DNA of 64,000 bases from Lasiosphaeris hirsuta. Lineage: Eukaryota > Ascomycota > Sordariomycetes > Sordariales > Lasiosphaeriaceae. A program made the position numbers and the translations under genes. The notes under the pieces are model-generated. The model saw only the letters and a program-made list of their open reading frames with translations, searched no databases and was not told the origin of the DNA. The stretch lies in assembly GCA_030549175.1 (NCBI GenBank), contig JAUKUA010000001.1, forward strand, positions 806,001-870,000, given 5' to 3'. Positions 22,221 to 35,632 of the stretch are shown here, piece by piece. Every line of letters starts with the position of its first letter. The first letter of the stretch is position 1.

Positions 22221-24629
22221 TGAGGTTGAGAAAAGTGAAGCCGTCGAGATGCCAGAAGGCCCGATGCCGCGATCAATCCAAGCTAAGCAGCCGGATGCAA
22301 AGGGTAGCTTGCCTCGAGCTTGCTTTCTTTGCCGCAGCGGCGAACCCGTAGTGTGGGGTGGGGTTTGCGTTGCCGCCAGGGCAAGTGTTAACCCAATCTC
22401 TATCCGTCAATTGGGGGGCGGGGGCAGAACGTGTTGGAGTCTGGCACGGCAGGCCAAGCTGGGGAAGGTGGATGCCGTGAGGGCAAGAGTGATGAGTTTT
22501 GGACAGGAGCTTATAGACGAGCTTCCTCCTGGATCCAAAATCGGCAGTCGCTTGAAGTCAGAGTTATCCGTAGACGGAGCTGGTGAAGAGAGAGAGCCTC
22601 ACCACACCACTAACAATTTCCAAAGTATCCAATGTGATGAAGCATGCGCAAGAGCACAGAATAAGCAACGTAAAAAATACGGAATCCCGCCGCGCCCGCC
22701 GCACCCGTCCCACCCCTCAGCCAGGCTGCTGCGCACCTCAAATAGGTACCGGCAACTGGCAGTTGGCAACAGCAGCCTACCGTTAAAGCCCGACCAAACA
22801 AGCCCCACGTGATAGCAAAATCCTTTGATTACTGAAGCCGAGACTAAACCCCCGCGGACTGCAGCTTCATCACACAGCTTGGTAGTACAAACGGGCCGAG
22901 ACTCTCTGCTTTCTCTCGTAACTCATCCCTCGCCAGCTTTGCTCATCATCAGGCACCTCGCACACCTCTCCCAAGGCAACACAAGAAATACACCCCCTCC
23001 CACCCTCGATACCACCACCACCACAACGACCACCCGCAAATCCCCCCAACCCCTTCTCCGATTCCGCTTCCGTTTACACTGACAATACATACCACACCAC
23101 ACCCGTCTAAAACCCGTCCAGCCCGTGAGAAACAGGCGCCGGCTACATGCGCTCGCGCGCGTACATAGTGTAGACGCACCACCGTAAGTAAATGCGTGCC
23201 GCCATCGCCTGCCTCGCCTGCATACCATCGTCATTGTGTCCATGCCCTGGCGATGTGTCAGCTCAACACCACACGCCAACCCACCCAACCACCCAACCAC
23301 GGCAGTCTGCTGCCAGCCAGCACAGCACCACCTCGAACCACCCACCAGGGTCAGTGTCCCCCCCCTCCCCCCCCACAAGCATGGACGGCTAGACATTAGT
23401 CCCTGCGCGCATAGCCATTGCCGAAGTTGGCTACGGGGCTAAGGCAGGTTGGCGGCTTTTCGATTTTCCTCCAGTTTCCATGCCTTGCGATGCATGGCCC
23501 GTAGTTTACATTCCACACCTTACCCTAGTCAGGTCAGGTAGCCTGGAGGCAAGGCAGCTTAGGCAGATGGGTGGTAGCAGCAGACAAACAGGACGCATTC
23601 CTAGTCGCGGGGTCTTCTCCAGCTTTTCCAATCCTTCCCGCCTCCGCCAGGGCACGTTAATGGCCCCGGCGGCGGGTTAGGGTACCTCACAGCGCCCGGG
23701 CATGCTCGACATCAAGAACTAGCGCTCGGGCCACTCAAACACTCTAAGTAGTTGAATAGGACATACATAAATCAACTACATTTGGGGGGAATGTGGGATT
23801 TATTTAGGGTCTACGTAACCACTGGCGTTAACAGTCCTCGACCACTCGGTCAAGGTCTCGCCAAATCCTAATAAACTCGTCCACATACTGCGTTGCTGCC
23901 TTATTGCATCGTCCTTGTGCTGAAGCGCTGTCGCTGTCGTGATTCGAGGCCGAGTGCCATCTCTCCCCGCATCCCAGACAAAAAGCTAGGTCGCTAACTC
24001 ACAGAAAACCCGAGGGAGTTGGTTCCATGAATCCTCTTCCCATCCGTTTAAGAACTCCATGCATACCACGGCTGCTGTACCTAAGCATCCCCCGCCCGAG
24101 CTCCATAACCCATTCACTTGAACGGGGTTACGCACCCGGCTCGGCCTTCCCATATTTCTTCGTCGTTTTGGTTGAACCCGTTTCGGGTTCTACATGATGT
24201 TGTGGTCTGTCCCACATCCCCCCTTCTAGGGATATGGAACAGTACAGGATATCGCTCTATCGCCATTCCAGTGAATCTCGCGTAAATAAAAAGAATAAAC
24301 AAACAGTGCCAGCAGCTGCGGGGTAGTGGTGTAGAATGTGGTGTAGTGTCTCAGGGTATGATGTGCGATTAATGGTGTCATGGGTTCTATATACACATCC
24401 TCTGTGCATCTCGGGGTCTTGTCGTGTATCGTGTCGTGCCGTGTCATCGATGGGGAATGGGCTTGCTGCTAGGGGTGTGTTGCTGGGGAATGACGAGCTG
24501 TCGAGCTGATGCTTCTTCACAAAGCGACTGCGGGAGTCTGGTATCGGAGGCATAGACGAACGATGGGCTTTGGGAAAAGCCGGGGGGTGGGGGACGGGGA
24601 AAAGCAGCGCTGCTGGTCTCTGCTCAATT
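22221..24629. other. Intergenic DNA between the zinc-cluster regulator and KAP95
   Basis: About 2.4 kb that should hold the regulator promoter (right of 22220) and the KAP95 3' untranslated region. It includes C- and A-rich stretches around 22950-23060 and 23260-23390 with CCACCA-type simple sequence. Several open frames on both strands are products of that skewed composition. No supported gene or RNA. Confidence 0.45.
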
Positions 24630-27600
24630 TCATGTCATGACATTCTGGGTGCCGCCGACCTGGCGCTTGACCTGCTCACGGGCCCACCGTGCAGTCTCGA
24701 CAGTGCGTGGCTGGAAATCCCGGTTTGTCCGTGTCTCCTTGATGAGTGCGGTGAGCCACTCTTGGCGGAAACCCTCAACGAGTTCACCGCTAGGATACGC
24801 ATCCGCGAGATCACTGCATCTTGTTAGCCAATATTCATAGCACTTCCAAGATGAGTTATGCTTACCCAATCACACCCATAGCAGCACGCATCAGAGCCTC
24901 GCTGCGGTTGGCATCGGTGGCAATGGTGTTGAGAAGCTGGAAGATGGACGCCACAAAGGGCTGGAGAACTTGAGCTGTAATATGGTGTTAGCAAAAGAAG
25001 GAACACGACGACCAGAAGTACTCACTCTTGCCACTGGTCTTCATCGCACCAATAATGCCACCCCATGCATCCATGATACCCTCACGAAGAGAAACGACAT
25101 AGTCGAACATCTCATAGGAACCCTCGGCATTGGCAGAAACCGTGGCTGCCTGCTGGAGCACTTGGGCAACAACGGACAGATAAGTCTCGAAGTGGCCACC
25201 AATGGCGCCAGCAATGTCGCCAAAGCACTGGAGGATAGCGGGCTTGAACTGGTTTGCAAGAGTGGTGCTCTGAAGGAAAGGTTAGAAATGCAACCGATAA
25301 ATGTCATGAAATAACGGGGGATGGTAGGTAGGATGGTGAAACAAACCCTTAGATTGTTCAACAGATAGTTCATGAAGTTGTCGCAGTACGGCTGGCTGCG
25401 TTCACCCATTGAGCGCGTGAGATCGCTGACGAGGCCAATAGCCATCGAGCAGAGACTCGGCTCCTCTTGGTTACCCAGAGCATTGTAGAGGAACGGTGAG
25501 AAGGCATCCATGTACTTGACGAATTCCTCTTCCATCGCATTGGACAGGCTGCTGATGGTAGCAAAGGCTGCCTCAGGGACACTCGACTTGGTGCCGACAG
25601 TGGTAAGCATCTGGAGGAGAACCTGCATGACGCGATCGCCTTGCGGACCGACTTCCTTATCCAATCGCTGGATGATTGCCTGGAGCACGGTGCAGAGACT
25701 TGTCTGCATGTCTTCGAGGGTGATTCTGTCTTCGACGCTGACTACTTGGGTTTGCATCGGCAGGGTCTGCTCGAGGCGCTCAATGATCACACCCGACAGG
25801 GAGGCAATAGCAGGAAGGCTGTCGTTGGCAGCGCTCTGCACAAAGACATTGAGAACTTCATACGCAGCAGTCCTGACGGCGGCCTCGCCATCCAGCTTAC
25901 CCGTCACTGCCAACAGATTGGTGACGCTCGAGTTGAAATGGGGCGTCAAGGGATTCTGCGTGGTTCCCGGATCGCCAGCAAAGCGCTCAGCAAGGTTCAT
26001 CAACGCCCAGCAGCACGAGGCTGCCATCTTGGGGCTCATCAGGCCATTGAACAGCGAGCGAATCAGAGGGTCGAGGTGCTGCGTCGGGTCAATAGCCTCG
26101 GAGCATGACTCTGTAATTCGGCCCAAAGCGTAGGCAGTCGAATCTCTAACATGCACGGACGGATCCTCCATCATATTGATCAGGGGTTGCATGCCTGACT
26201 TAACAATGGGCTCAAGGGTCTTCTCGTCCGGACCATCCATGATAGCGCCGAAAGCAGAAACGGCGGCATCTCGGGCATGCCAATCCTCGTTGCGCAGGTT
26301 CGCCTCAACAAACTGGATAACCGGAGGAATAATCGACTGTCCAACGGCTTGAGCATAGAGCTGCAAGCACTGGTAAGCGGCACGAGAGATGTTGTACTCA
26401 TCATCAGCCGCATCCTCATCTTGCTTTGTTAGAAGGCCGAGAAGGACAGGAACAACTTCGTTTGTTGCAACGCGGCTAAAGTTGTAGAATGGACGCATTT
26501 GATCAGAGCTCTCAACCTGCATGACTGGATTAGCAAAGGCTCAAACAACAAACCAAAACAACAAAACCGGGGTGCAAACATACTTGAGCGTTGTCGTCCT
26601 CAATGGCAATCTCCTCCTCGCACACAGTGCTCCAGAATTCAACGGCAAGTTTAGCAACGTCCTCATCGGAGCTCTTCATTCCCAAAATAGTAAGACCGAA
26701 CAAGGCCTTCTCCATGTAGAAGCGCATGTTCTCGTAGTAAAGGGCCATAATCCGGTTCAGGCAGCCAAAGGCGCCTTGCTGTATTTGCGAGTCATCGGCT
26801 TGGGTGGCCTCGCAAATGACTTGCATGATGTAGTTGCGCTCGCCCTCATGCTTGAAGTTGTTACCAACAAATTCAAGCGAATCTCCGAGCGCAGTGATGG
26901 CAGCGAGACGGATCTCATTGCTGGTCTCCTCCTTCCGAGCACCCTGAACAACGGCCGTCAAGATGGCATTGGAGTGCGTGACCAAGCTGGCTCTGAGGTC
27001 TTGGTCTTGGCTCTCGCAAATGAAGCCGATAGCGGTGAGGGAAGCCTGCTTCTGATGGGGGTTGCCCTCGCTGACATTTCGAACTAGGACGTGCATAAGA
27101 TCCGGCCATTGGTTTCTCGGGAGCTCGATCGCGGCGATCGAGGCAATGACCTGGGCTGTCGCACCGCCGACTCTAGAATTGGGGGACGAGAGAGTCTCGA
27201 TAGAAAGTTGTTTGACGCGCGTCTTTGTCTCTTGGTCTGTCTGCTGGAGCCATTTCGCTTGGAGGGCACTCTGTCTCGCGAATTCACGGGCTGTAAACGC
27301 GTTCTTCAGTGCAAGACCGGCAGCGGCTCGGATGTGGCCTACAGCACTCTCGTTTGCCAATTCTTGGACGAGGGTGAGCAGGTATTGTGACTGCGACGCA
27401 AAGTCGGGTTAGCCTCTTTTCTCGCAGCATAATTCCAAATGGATTTGAATAGTCAAGACAGCACAGCAATAGAGTTCGCTTACAAAGTTTGTCTCAGCAG
27501 CCTGGATGAGTTGTTGCTCGGCGGCGTTTCGAAGAGTCGCGTCTGTTGGGGAGGCAGTCAGCAATAACGTCACGGTTGAGGGCGGTTCGACACGCGATTC

Positions 27601-27691
27601 ATGCGGGCGACGGCCGGGGCTGAATTGCGGTGTACATACCAGGACTCAGCGAATTAGTGAGGACGGTGTTGATGTCCGGTGAGCCTTCCAT
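24630..27691 (-). CDS. KAP95: Importin subunit beta-1 (karyopherin beta, Kap95)
   Basis: Nuclear import receptor that binds importin-alpha and Ran-GTP and interacts with nucleoporins. Seven exons: 27691-27640, 27542-27484, 27390-26584, 26516-25347, 25269-25026, 24974-24866 and 24813-24630, totalling 874 residues, matching the family length. The protein is built of HEAT repeats throughout. Recognisable blocks are the N-terminal QYLLTLVQELANE and AGLALKNAFTAR, VASIAAIELPRNQWPDLM-like repeat 3, DDEYNISRAAYQCLQLYAQ, SVHVRDSTAYALGRITE with the acidic loop region, and LAGDP-type repeats near AASCCWALMNLAERF. The C-terminal exon covers the last HEAT repeat. All introns are GT-AG and the reading phase is consistent across every junction. 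No unusual features. Confidence 0.95.
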
Positions 27692-29449
27692 GGTTGCGGA
27701 TGTAATGCCGAATTCAGCGGACGAGTGATGTCCGGGAAGAGCAGACAGGGTTGTGGTGGAAGGGGAAAAGTTTGGCAGGGAGAAAGTCGGTTTCTCGTGC
27801 AACTAAAGTTTGCGTGGAACAAGCGGGGGGGGATGAAGGGTCGAAGATCCACGGGCGGCTTATCGGACTAGGGTATGGGATTCCTGTCAAGATCGAATCG
27901 CAGGCCTAGGAAACGCGTTTCCTACTGTGTGCCTTTTCGTTGTGGGTTGTTGGTTGCTGGACGAGTAGGAAGAGACGCAAAAAGCTGGTGCTTCACCGAG
28001 GAGACGGGGGATACAGAGAATCCTAGAGTCAGCCCGAGGGGCGCTGTGCGGGTCTGGCCTTTTCAAAAAAAAAGGAAAAAGGAAAATAAGGATTGTCAAC
28101 AATCGCAGGTCCCCATTCAGTGGATGCCCGCCAAAATGCTGCCGCTGCCTTGCACCAAGCACCAGAAGAAATAACCGGACTAGCTGCTGCCGCTGAACCA
28201 GAACCAAGTCAAAAAGAACGTGTCGAATAAGACTGAGGGCGCGCAGGTATGTGGGACAATAGCTGAGAGGGCAAAGAGGATGTCCAGTCGGCTTCAGTCA
28301 GGAAAGAGTCGAGGCAAGGGAAATGGAGTCTTTGATGCAGTGGGTGATGAGGAGTTGACGAGGCATCCAAAGGCCTGCCAAATGTCGTCGGTGGGCAACC
28401 AGGCAGGTTCTGGCGGTGGAAGGAGCCTTGACGTTTTCTTCTTTCTTCTTCTAGACCCGCACTGTGCAGCAACGTCCGGAGTTACTGGTGTTTTTGCAGG
28501 CCGCTCGGGCCAGCACAGTGCTATATCGACTGGTGCACGGCTGTGGCCTCTGCTGCCAATCTGTCTGCAAAGGCGACACGGGAATGGGGCTCTGGACCGC
28601 ACCACACAGAAGGCGTATGCAGCTCATACAAAAAAAATCGAGGCTAGGTTTGGATCAACCGAAATTAACAGGACCCTCCCGCCTTTGCTTTGCTGCTTCG
28701 ATGCTGACTGGTCCATCGCTGGTCTCCCAAACCAAAGGCGCAGTCTCAGGGCATGTGACCGCCATATCCTGACTCTGACCGAGTTGCGGCATGTCCCTTC
28801 TCAGACAATGAATCCGGTTGCAAACATGTTCCAATAGTTGTCTCTCCCCAACGCCACCAGGCACAATACGGTTTCAATATTCAAATACAAGCAGCAAGCC
28901 CAACAGTATATGGTAAGTTGTGCATTGTGGACACATGCGGAAAGTTGCACAGGGGGCCTTACACGGCTGACTTATGGAGATAGCTGATGTTTTCCAGAGA
29001 CCCAACGCCATGAATGACCGTCTTGTTGTTCCACAGGCACGGCGTCTTGTGCAACAAGAATGAGGAGCAAACCTGGAAGTTTATAGGCTAGATAAAGCAC
29101 GACTTTTTGTTTCAATATACAGACTACTGGAAATTGCAAAAATTAACATGTCTAGCAAGACAACTCCAAGCGTAGCACTATTTCTCTAGCGCATTGTGCA
29201 CAACCCAACCCACCCCCTTTTTGAAAATTTGTTGATCATTTTTTCCCCTTATGCAGCACCCCACCCCCTGAGATGCAAATAGTAGTAAAGTGCAACAATA
29301 CCCTTGCAGCCATTATTGGACCAGAGCGACATCTCTAGTCTCCGACAAGATGCTCGAAATGAGAGGCTCTTCTTATCCCTTCCCCATTCCCGTCCGTATC
29401 GACAAATCATGGGTAATTGGTCATCACATCGTCTACTTCGTCTCCCGAG
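27692..29449. other. Intergenic DNA between KAP95 and LEU4
   Basis: About 1.75 kb with the KAP95 promoter at the left and the LEU4 3' untranslated region at the right. A plus-strand open frame of 205 codons (28220-28837) spans the middle. Its composition is mixed, it has no recognisable motif and it is paired with a comparably open antisense frame, so I do not call it. No repeat or RNA gene seen. Confidence 0.45.
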
Positions 29450-31558
<2,109 letters not shown>

Positions 31559-33763
31559 TGCAGACGGGAGTGCGGGGGTAGCGAAGGTTTGCACAGAAAT
31601 TGCTGCTTGGTCGTCTGCAAGGACGGGGCTTGGGGGAATGAAGGAGGGAGGTGTCGAAATTCTAGCAACGCAGTTAACAGATCGATCTAGTAAATGGCCG
31701 TTGAAATATACAGCAAAAAGTTCGTCTGGGCCGTTATAATGCACCGTGCATAGCTAAAGTTATAGTAAATCCAGGGAAGAGAGTGGTTGAAAATCCTAGG
31801 AGAGCTTTGAGTCATAGGTAAGAAAATCGAGGTCAGTATTCGGGTCAGTCACCTGCAAAGCCGAAGGGACCGACACGCGACGGCAAAGAGACATGGAAGG
31901 TCTATTTTCTCTCTCTTAGGTCCTCCCCCCCTTGCCCCACCACCTCAATGGCTTCGCACTCTCCCTGTCGCCACCAGATTCCACGCCTCGCACCGCCCGG
32001 TTGAAGCTGCTCACAGAGGGACGAGATGCATCAAGAAAATGGCGGGGTTTCACGCACTAAAAGCCCACTCCACCCCACCATCTCCACCACCTGCAGGTAA
32101 AAAACCCTTGCCCTGTACCCACAAGGGTGCCGTTCCGCATCGGTCAGCCGCGGTCTGCGCCGGCTCTTGTCCTCCTAGATCCATGGCAGGTCACCTGACT
32201 TACACCCGTCCCGTTGCGCCAAGGCTCGATGGGATGAGCTCATGGGCGACCAGGGCAACCAAAGGTCGGAGCGGATAAGGGACAGTCAGGCCCCTGCACG
32301 CTAACGGCGGCCGTGTGAAACCGAGCGTCTACGCTCAACTCACTCGTCACTCTCCTTGAGTCAACCCGAATACTGAGCACCCTCATGGATACCACAAGGT
32401 GCATCACCCGTGCCCGTCTTCCTTCTAGCTAAATACAGACCTGACCTTGCATCGGTTTGCCTTTTTGCATCATGCATTGTCAACAGCTAGCGCTGTGTCC
32501 TTTTGACAAACGACGCCCGGCACGCCTCACTCTCCGACCGGCCCAGCGCATCGGATCAATCGAGGTACCCCCTACGGCTTCCCCGTTCGACTCCCGACCG
32601 AGGGGACACAAAGCAGGGGCCCCCAATCCATTCTCACCATGGCAATCATATGAACTTACTCGAGGACAAAGAACCCTCAAAACACACCCCCATCCCCCTC
32701 TCCTCCTTCACTTCAACTCGAAACGTGGGCTATCCACTCACTCGAGCTACCCCGAGAACCGCAAAATGACACCACCGCTGCCAACGAGCTTATATAGCAC
32801 TCTGTCCCCCCTCCCCCCTGTCCCCCATCCTACAATCCTCCAATCCTGCCGCGAAAAAGGAAGTTGGGGGTGGGGAAAGGGATGGGGAAGGGGGCAACCC
32901 GCAGCTGCATATTCAGCCGCTGCTGCTGCTGCTGGTTCCCTCCCTCTCCCGGCCCTACACTACGCTCCATCCGCTACACCACCTCTAGCATGTGCTTGAT
33001 CTAGTGGTCCCCCGTCTTCTCTTCTACCCCTGTTGCTCGCGTTGCTCGATTAACACCTGCTTATCCGGCTTGTGAAAGAGTGAAATGGGCGGGAGAGCGA
33101 ATCAGGTTGAGGGTAGACACTGGAGACTACTTATTCTATACACTGTAGAAAGCAAGCACAGTCTACAGTTAGGACAAGGGAATCTAAATGAGAATATCTC
33201 ACACTCGTGATTCATATAGTGTAGCAACACAACAACCCGTTATATCCATCCCACGGCACCAGACGAAGTCACATATTGAGCAAAGTTTCTTGCTTTGTTG
33301 TTCAATGTCATCTTATTCTCTGTCATATACACATGATGACATGTCTCCTACCCTGATAGATACATCCATGCCGTCCCAGGAGACAAACTGCTACCAACTC
33401 CATATACCCTGAAGGAGGGAGCGTCATGCTACCCACCGTCCCGTTGGGGGTCCCCAGAATTATGTGCAAATGCTATGTACAAAGTAAATGTGACGAATAC
33501 AACAGATCACCCTCTAGCAGTATGCCTCTCCACCCCTATGCCCAGGGAAATCAACGCCGAGCTTGCTCGCTTCACGAAGTGAAAAACAATCCTGGGAATA
33601 ATGCGACTGAAATCTCTGGCCAGATTTCCCTCGCAGCCTCCATGCAAAAGAAGTGAATAATGTCAAGTATGGTCGTATTTTGGTGTATTATCGAAGAGAA
33701 AATTTTTCAAGTCATGAAGCACTAAGCACGGGGAGACAAGTGACTTCTTTCTTGAAGAGTGAA
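31559..33763. other. Intergenic DNA, LEU4 promoter and ferric-reductase 3' region
   Basis: About 2.2 kb. The left part is the LEU4 upstream region. The middle (32800-32960) is C/G-skewed with GGGGAAGGG and GCTGCTGCTGCTG simple sequence. The right part (33100-33700) is notably AT-rich and probably 3' untranslated region of the ferric reductase gene plus spacer. No convincing open frame, tRNA or mobile element. Confidence 0.45.
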
Positions 33764-35632
33764 TCACCAAGTGAAACTCTCTTCAATGAAGTCAATGACT
33801 TGCCTGTGGTCCTGCACCTTGCGCACAGCGTCCCGTACGTCGTCCGCGAGCCCACCAGGCCCGCAAACTGTCACGCACATGGCTCCCATCTGCTGCTCAA
33901 CCTCCTTGCGAAGGAGCATTAGGATGTTGGGCCGGCCGGGGTACATGTGGACTGTCTCGGACGAGGACGACATCTGGTTCGCGACCTTGGGCCGGGTGAT
34001 GAAGACCTTAATTCGCACAATCTGCTTCCTGTTCGGCATGCGCAGAATCTTGTCCATCCAGGGCCGCGCCCACTCGAGAACTGTGAGTTCACGGACGATC
34101 CAGATGAGTGTTATGCGACGGGTCGCCACAGTCCCGTTGTTGAAGCCGTCGACCATATGTCGAAGGAACGAAATCTGGTGCGTGATGCCAGTAGCCCCCG
34201 CAAACAGTACACAATGCCCGTAGCTGTCGAGGCTGTGATGACCAGCGTAAGGACCCTCGAGGGCGGCGCGCAATGTGATGGCACGGACACCCTGCTCGCG
34301 GGCCTTGTTGTAAAGTTTGCGCGTGAAGCCCGTCTGAGCACCGATGATAAATGACACGGTAGTCGCGACGGGCTTTTGGATCTTCTTGGCGTCTTTGTCA
34401 TTAGTCGGGAGGATCTCCTTGTACTTGTGCTCGAACCAGGCGATGGAGAAGGGGTGGTTCTCCCAAGGGTTGATACCAGCAAAGCGCAGGTAGGCGTGCT
34501 GACCTGGCTTGATGTCGATGTATCGCGGCAGGTGCATCGTCACACGGGAAGCTTCGTTGGGCATGGCCTCAACGATAGCCTCGGTGTAGCCGTTCTTGGC
34601 ACAGTTGCAGTACACTAGCCGGAACATGCGAGCCGCCCTCTCGGCCAACCACAGTACCATGATTGTAGTAATCCATGGAACCTGGGGAAGACCACCGGGT
34701 ATTGACGCGGACACACAGTGGACCAAGGTGCCCACAAAGGCGACAAACGCCAACAAGATGTGTGTGTTCAAGAACGTCTCGTAGAAAGCGTGTCGGAGTG
34801 GCGAGACGGACAAGATCAAGATGAGCGTCAGGGCGAGCGAGCCGATTGTTCCAGAGCTGATGAAGACGTCGTGGGTAATCTTGTTCTTTACGCTGTCCCA
34901 TCCACCGTCGGCGACTTGAACGATGGCCCAGGCGATCAAGTGGACCAAAACCTCAAGGACAACAACTCGGCCCATCCAGCGATGGAGGAGGTTGTACGTG
35001 TCGAAGCTGACCTGGAGAATCGGGATCAAGGGGTTGTTGCGACCGGCAAGAATGATGAGAGGAACCATGTTCACCAAAGCGAGGGTCCCAGAGCGACCCC
35101 GAAGCTCGGCGCACAGTTCATACTTGTTCTGGTTAATCCAGTTGAGAATGAACATGTAAGCCAGGTTGCTGGCCAGATATCCGAGAAGAATGATGGCGTG
35201 AAACCTCGAGGGAAGCGTGCCGACGTTGATAGCGCTTGACAGACGTATCTCTCGGTTGTGGCGTTTATTCCAAAGCGGCGCGTAGAGGAGGTTCTTCTTC
35301 ATGCCGGGCATCCAACTCCACTGTGTCAACTTCCAGTACGACTGCTTTGGCCCGTCTACCGACATGGCCGATACTAGTCGAAGTTGCGCCCACGCTAGCT
35401 CGATGAGCCTGATTGCCAACACTGCCAGGGCCAAGATGCCTAAGCTCCACCATAGCATGTCCGTGAACAGAAAATTGACGGTTTGGTTCACCCCGTTGAG
35501 TCCTGTGTTGTAGGGGGAAATGGTTGACGTTGGGGAAACCACCAGCTGCGTATCGCCTCGGGCGACGTTTGTCGCAGTTGTTGGCAGCATTTCTAGTGCT
35601 GGAGCAGCGAGCCGGCGCCGCTGGAAATCCAT
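33764..35632 (-). CDS. Ferric reductase-type transmembrane flavocytochrome (622 aa)
   Basis: Membrane electron-transfer protein predicted to pass electrons from NADPH through FAD and two b-type hemes to an acceptor outside the cytosol, classically Fe(III) or Cu(II) chelates. One uninterrupted exon. Several hydrophobic helices occupy residues about 55-335. Heme ligands appear as two H-x13-H pairs, H217/H231 (LLHRWMGR, VLVHL) and H291/H305 (NTHILL, LVHC). The FAD-binding HPFSIAW is at 393-399. The NADPH-binding segment is GATGIT at about 479-484, where GGSGIT is usual. The terminal CGPGG is at 590-594. There is no clear cleavable signal peptide; a short extracellular N terminus with NQT (50-52) precedes the first helix. 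It is a separate lineage from the 900-residue reductase at 53921. The actual substrate is not readable from sequence. Confidence 0.9.
   Translation of the reverse strand: MDFQRRRLAAPALEMLPTTATNVARGDTQLVVSPTSTISPYNTGLNGVNQTVNFLFTDMLWWSLGILALAVLAIRLIELAWAQLRLVSAMSVDGPKQSYWKLTQWSWMPGMKKNLLYAPLWNKRHNREIRLSSAINVGTLPSRFHAIILLGYLASNLAYMFILNWINQNKYELCAELRGRSGTLALVNMVPLIILAGRNNPLIPILQVSFDTYNLLHRWMGRVVVLEVLVHLIAWAIVQVADGGWDSVKNKITHDVFISSGTIGSLALTLILILSVSPLRHAFYETFLNTHILLAFVAFVGTLVHCVSASIPGGLPQVPWITTIMVLWLAERAARMFRLVYCNCAKNGYTEAIVEAMPNEASRVTMHLPRYIDIKPGQHAYLRFAGINPWENHPFSIAWFEHKYKEILPTNDKDAKKIQKPVATTVSFIIGAQTGFTRKLYNKAREQGVRAITLRAALEGPYAGHHSLDSYGHCVLFAGATGITHQISFLRHMVDGFNNGTVATRRITLIWIVRELTVLEWARPWMDKILRMPNRKQIVRIKVFITRPKVANQMSSSSETVHMYPGRPNILMLLRKEVEQQMGAMCVTVCGPGGLADDVRDAVRKVQDHRQVIDFIEESFTW

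Noticed and set aside
28220..28837. 205-codon plus-strand open frame between KAP95 and LEU4
   Set aside because: No known motif and a similarly open antisense frame. It could be a novel gene, but sequence alone does not support it.
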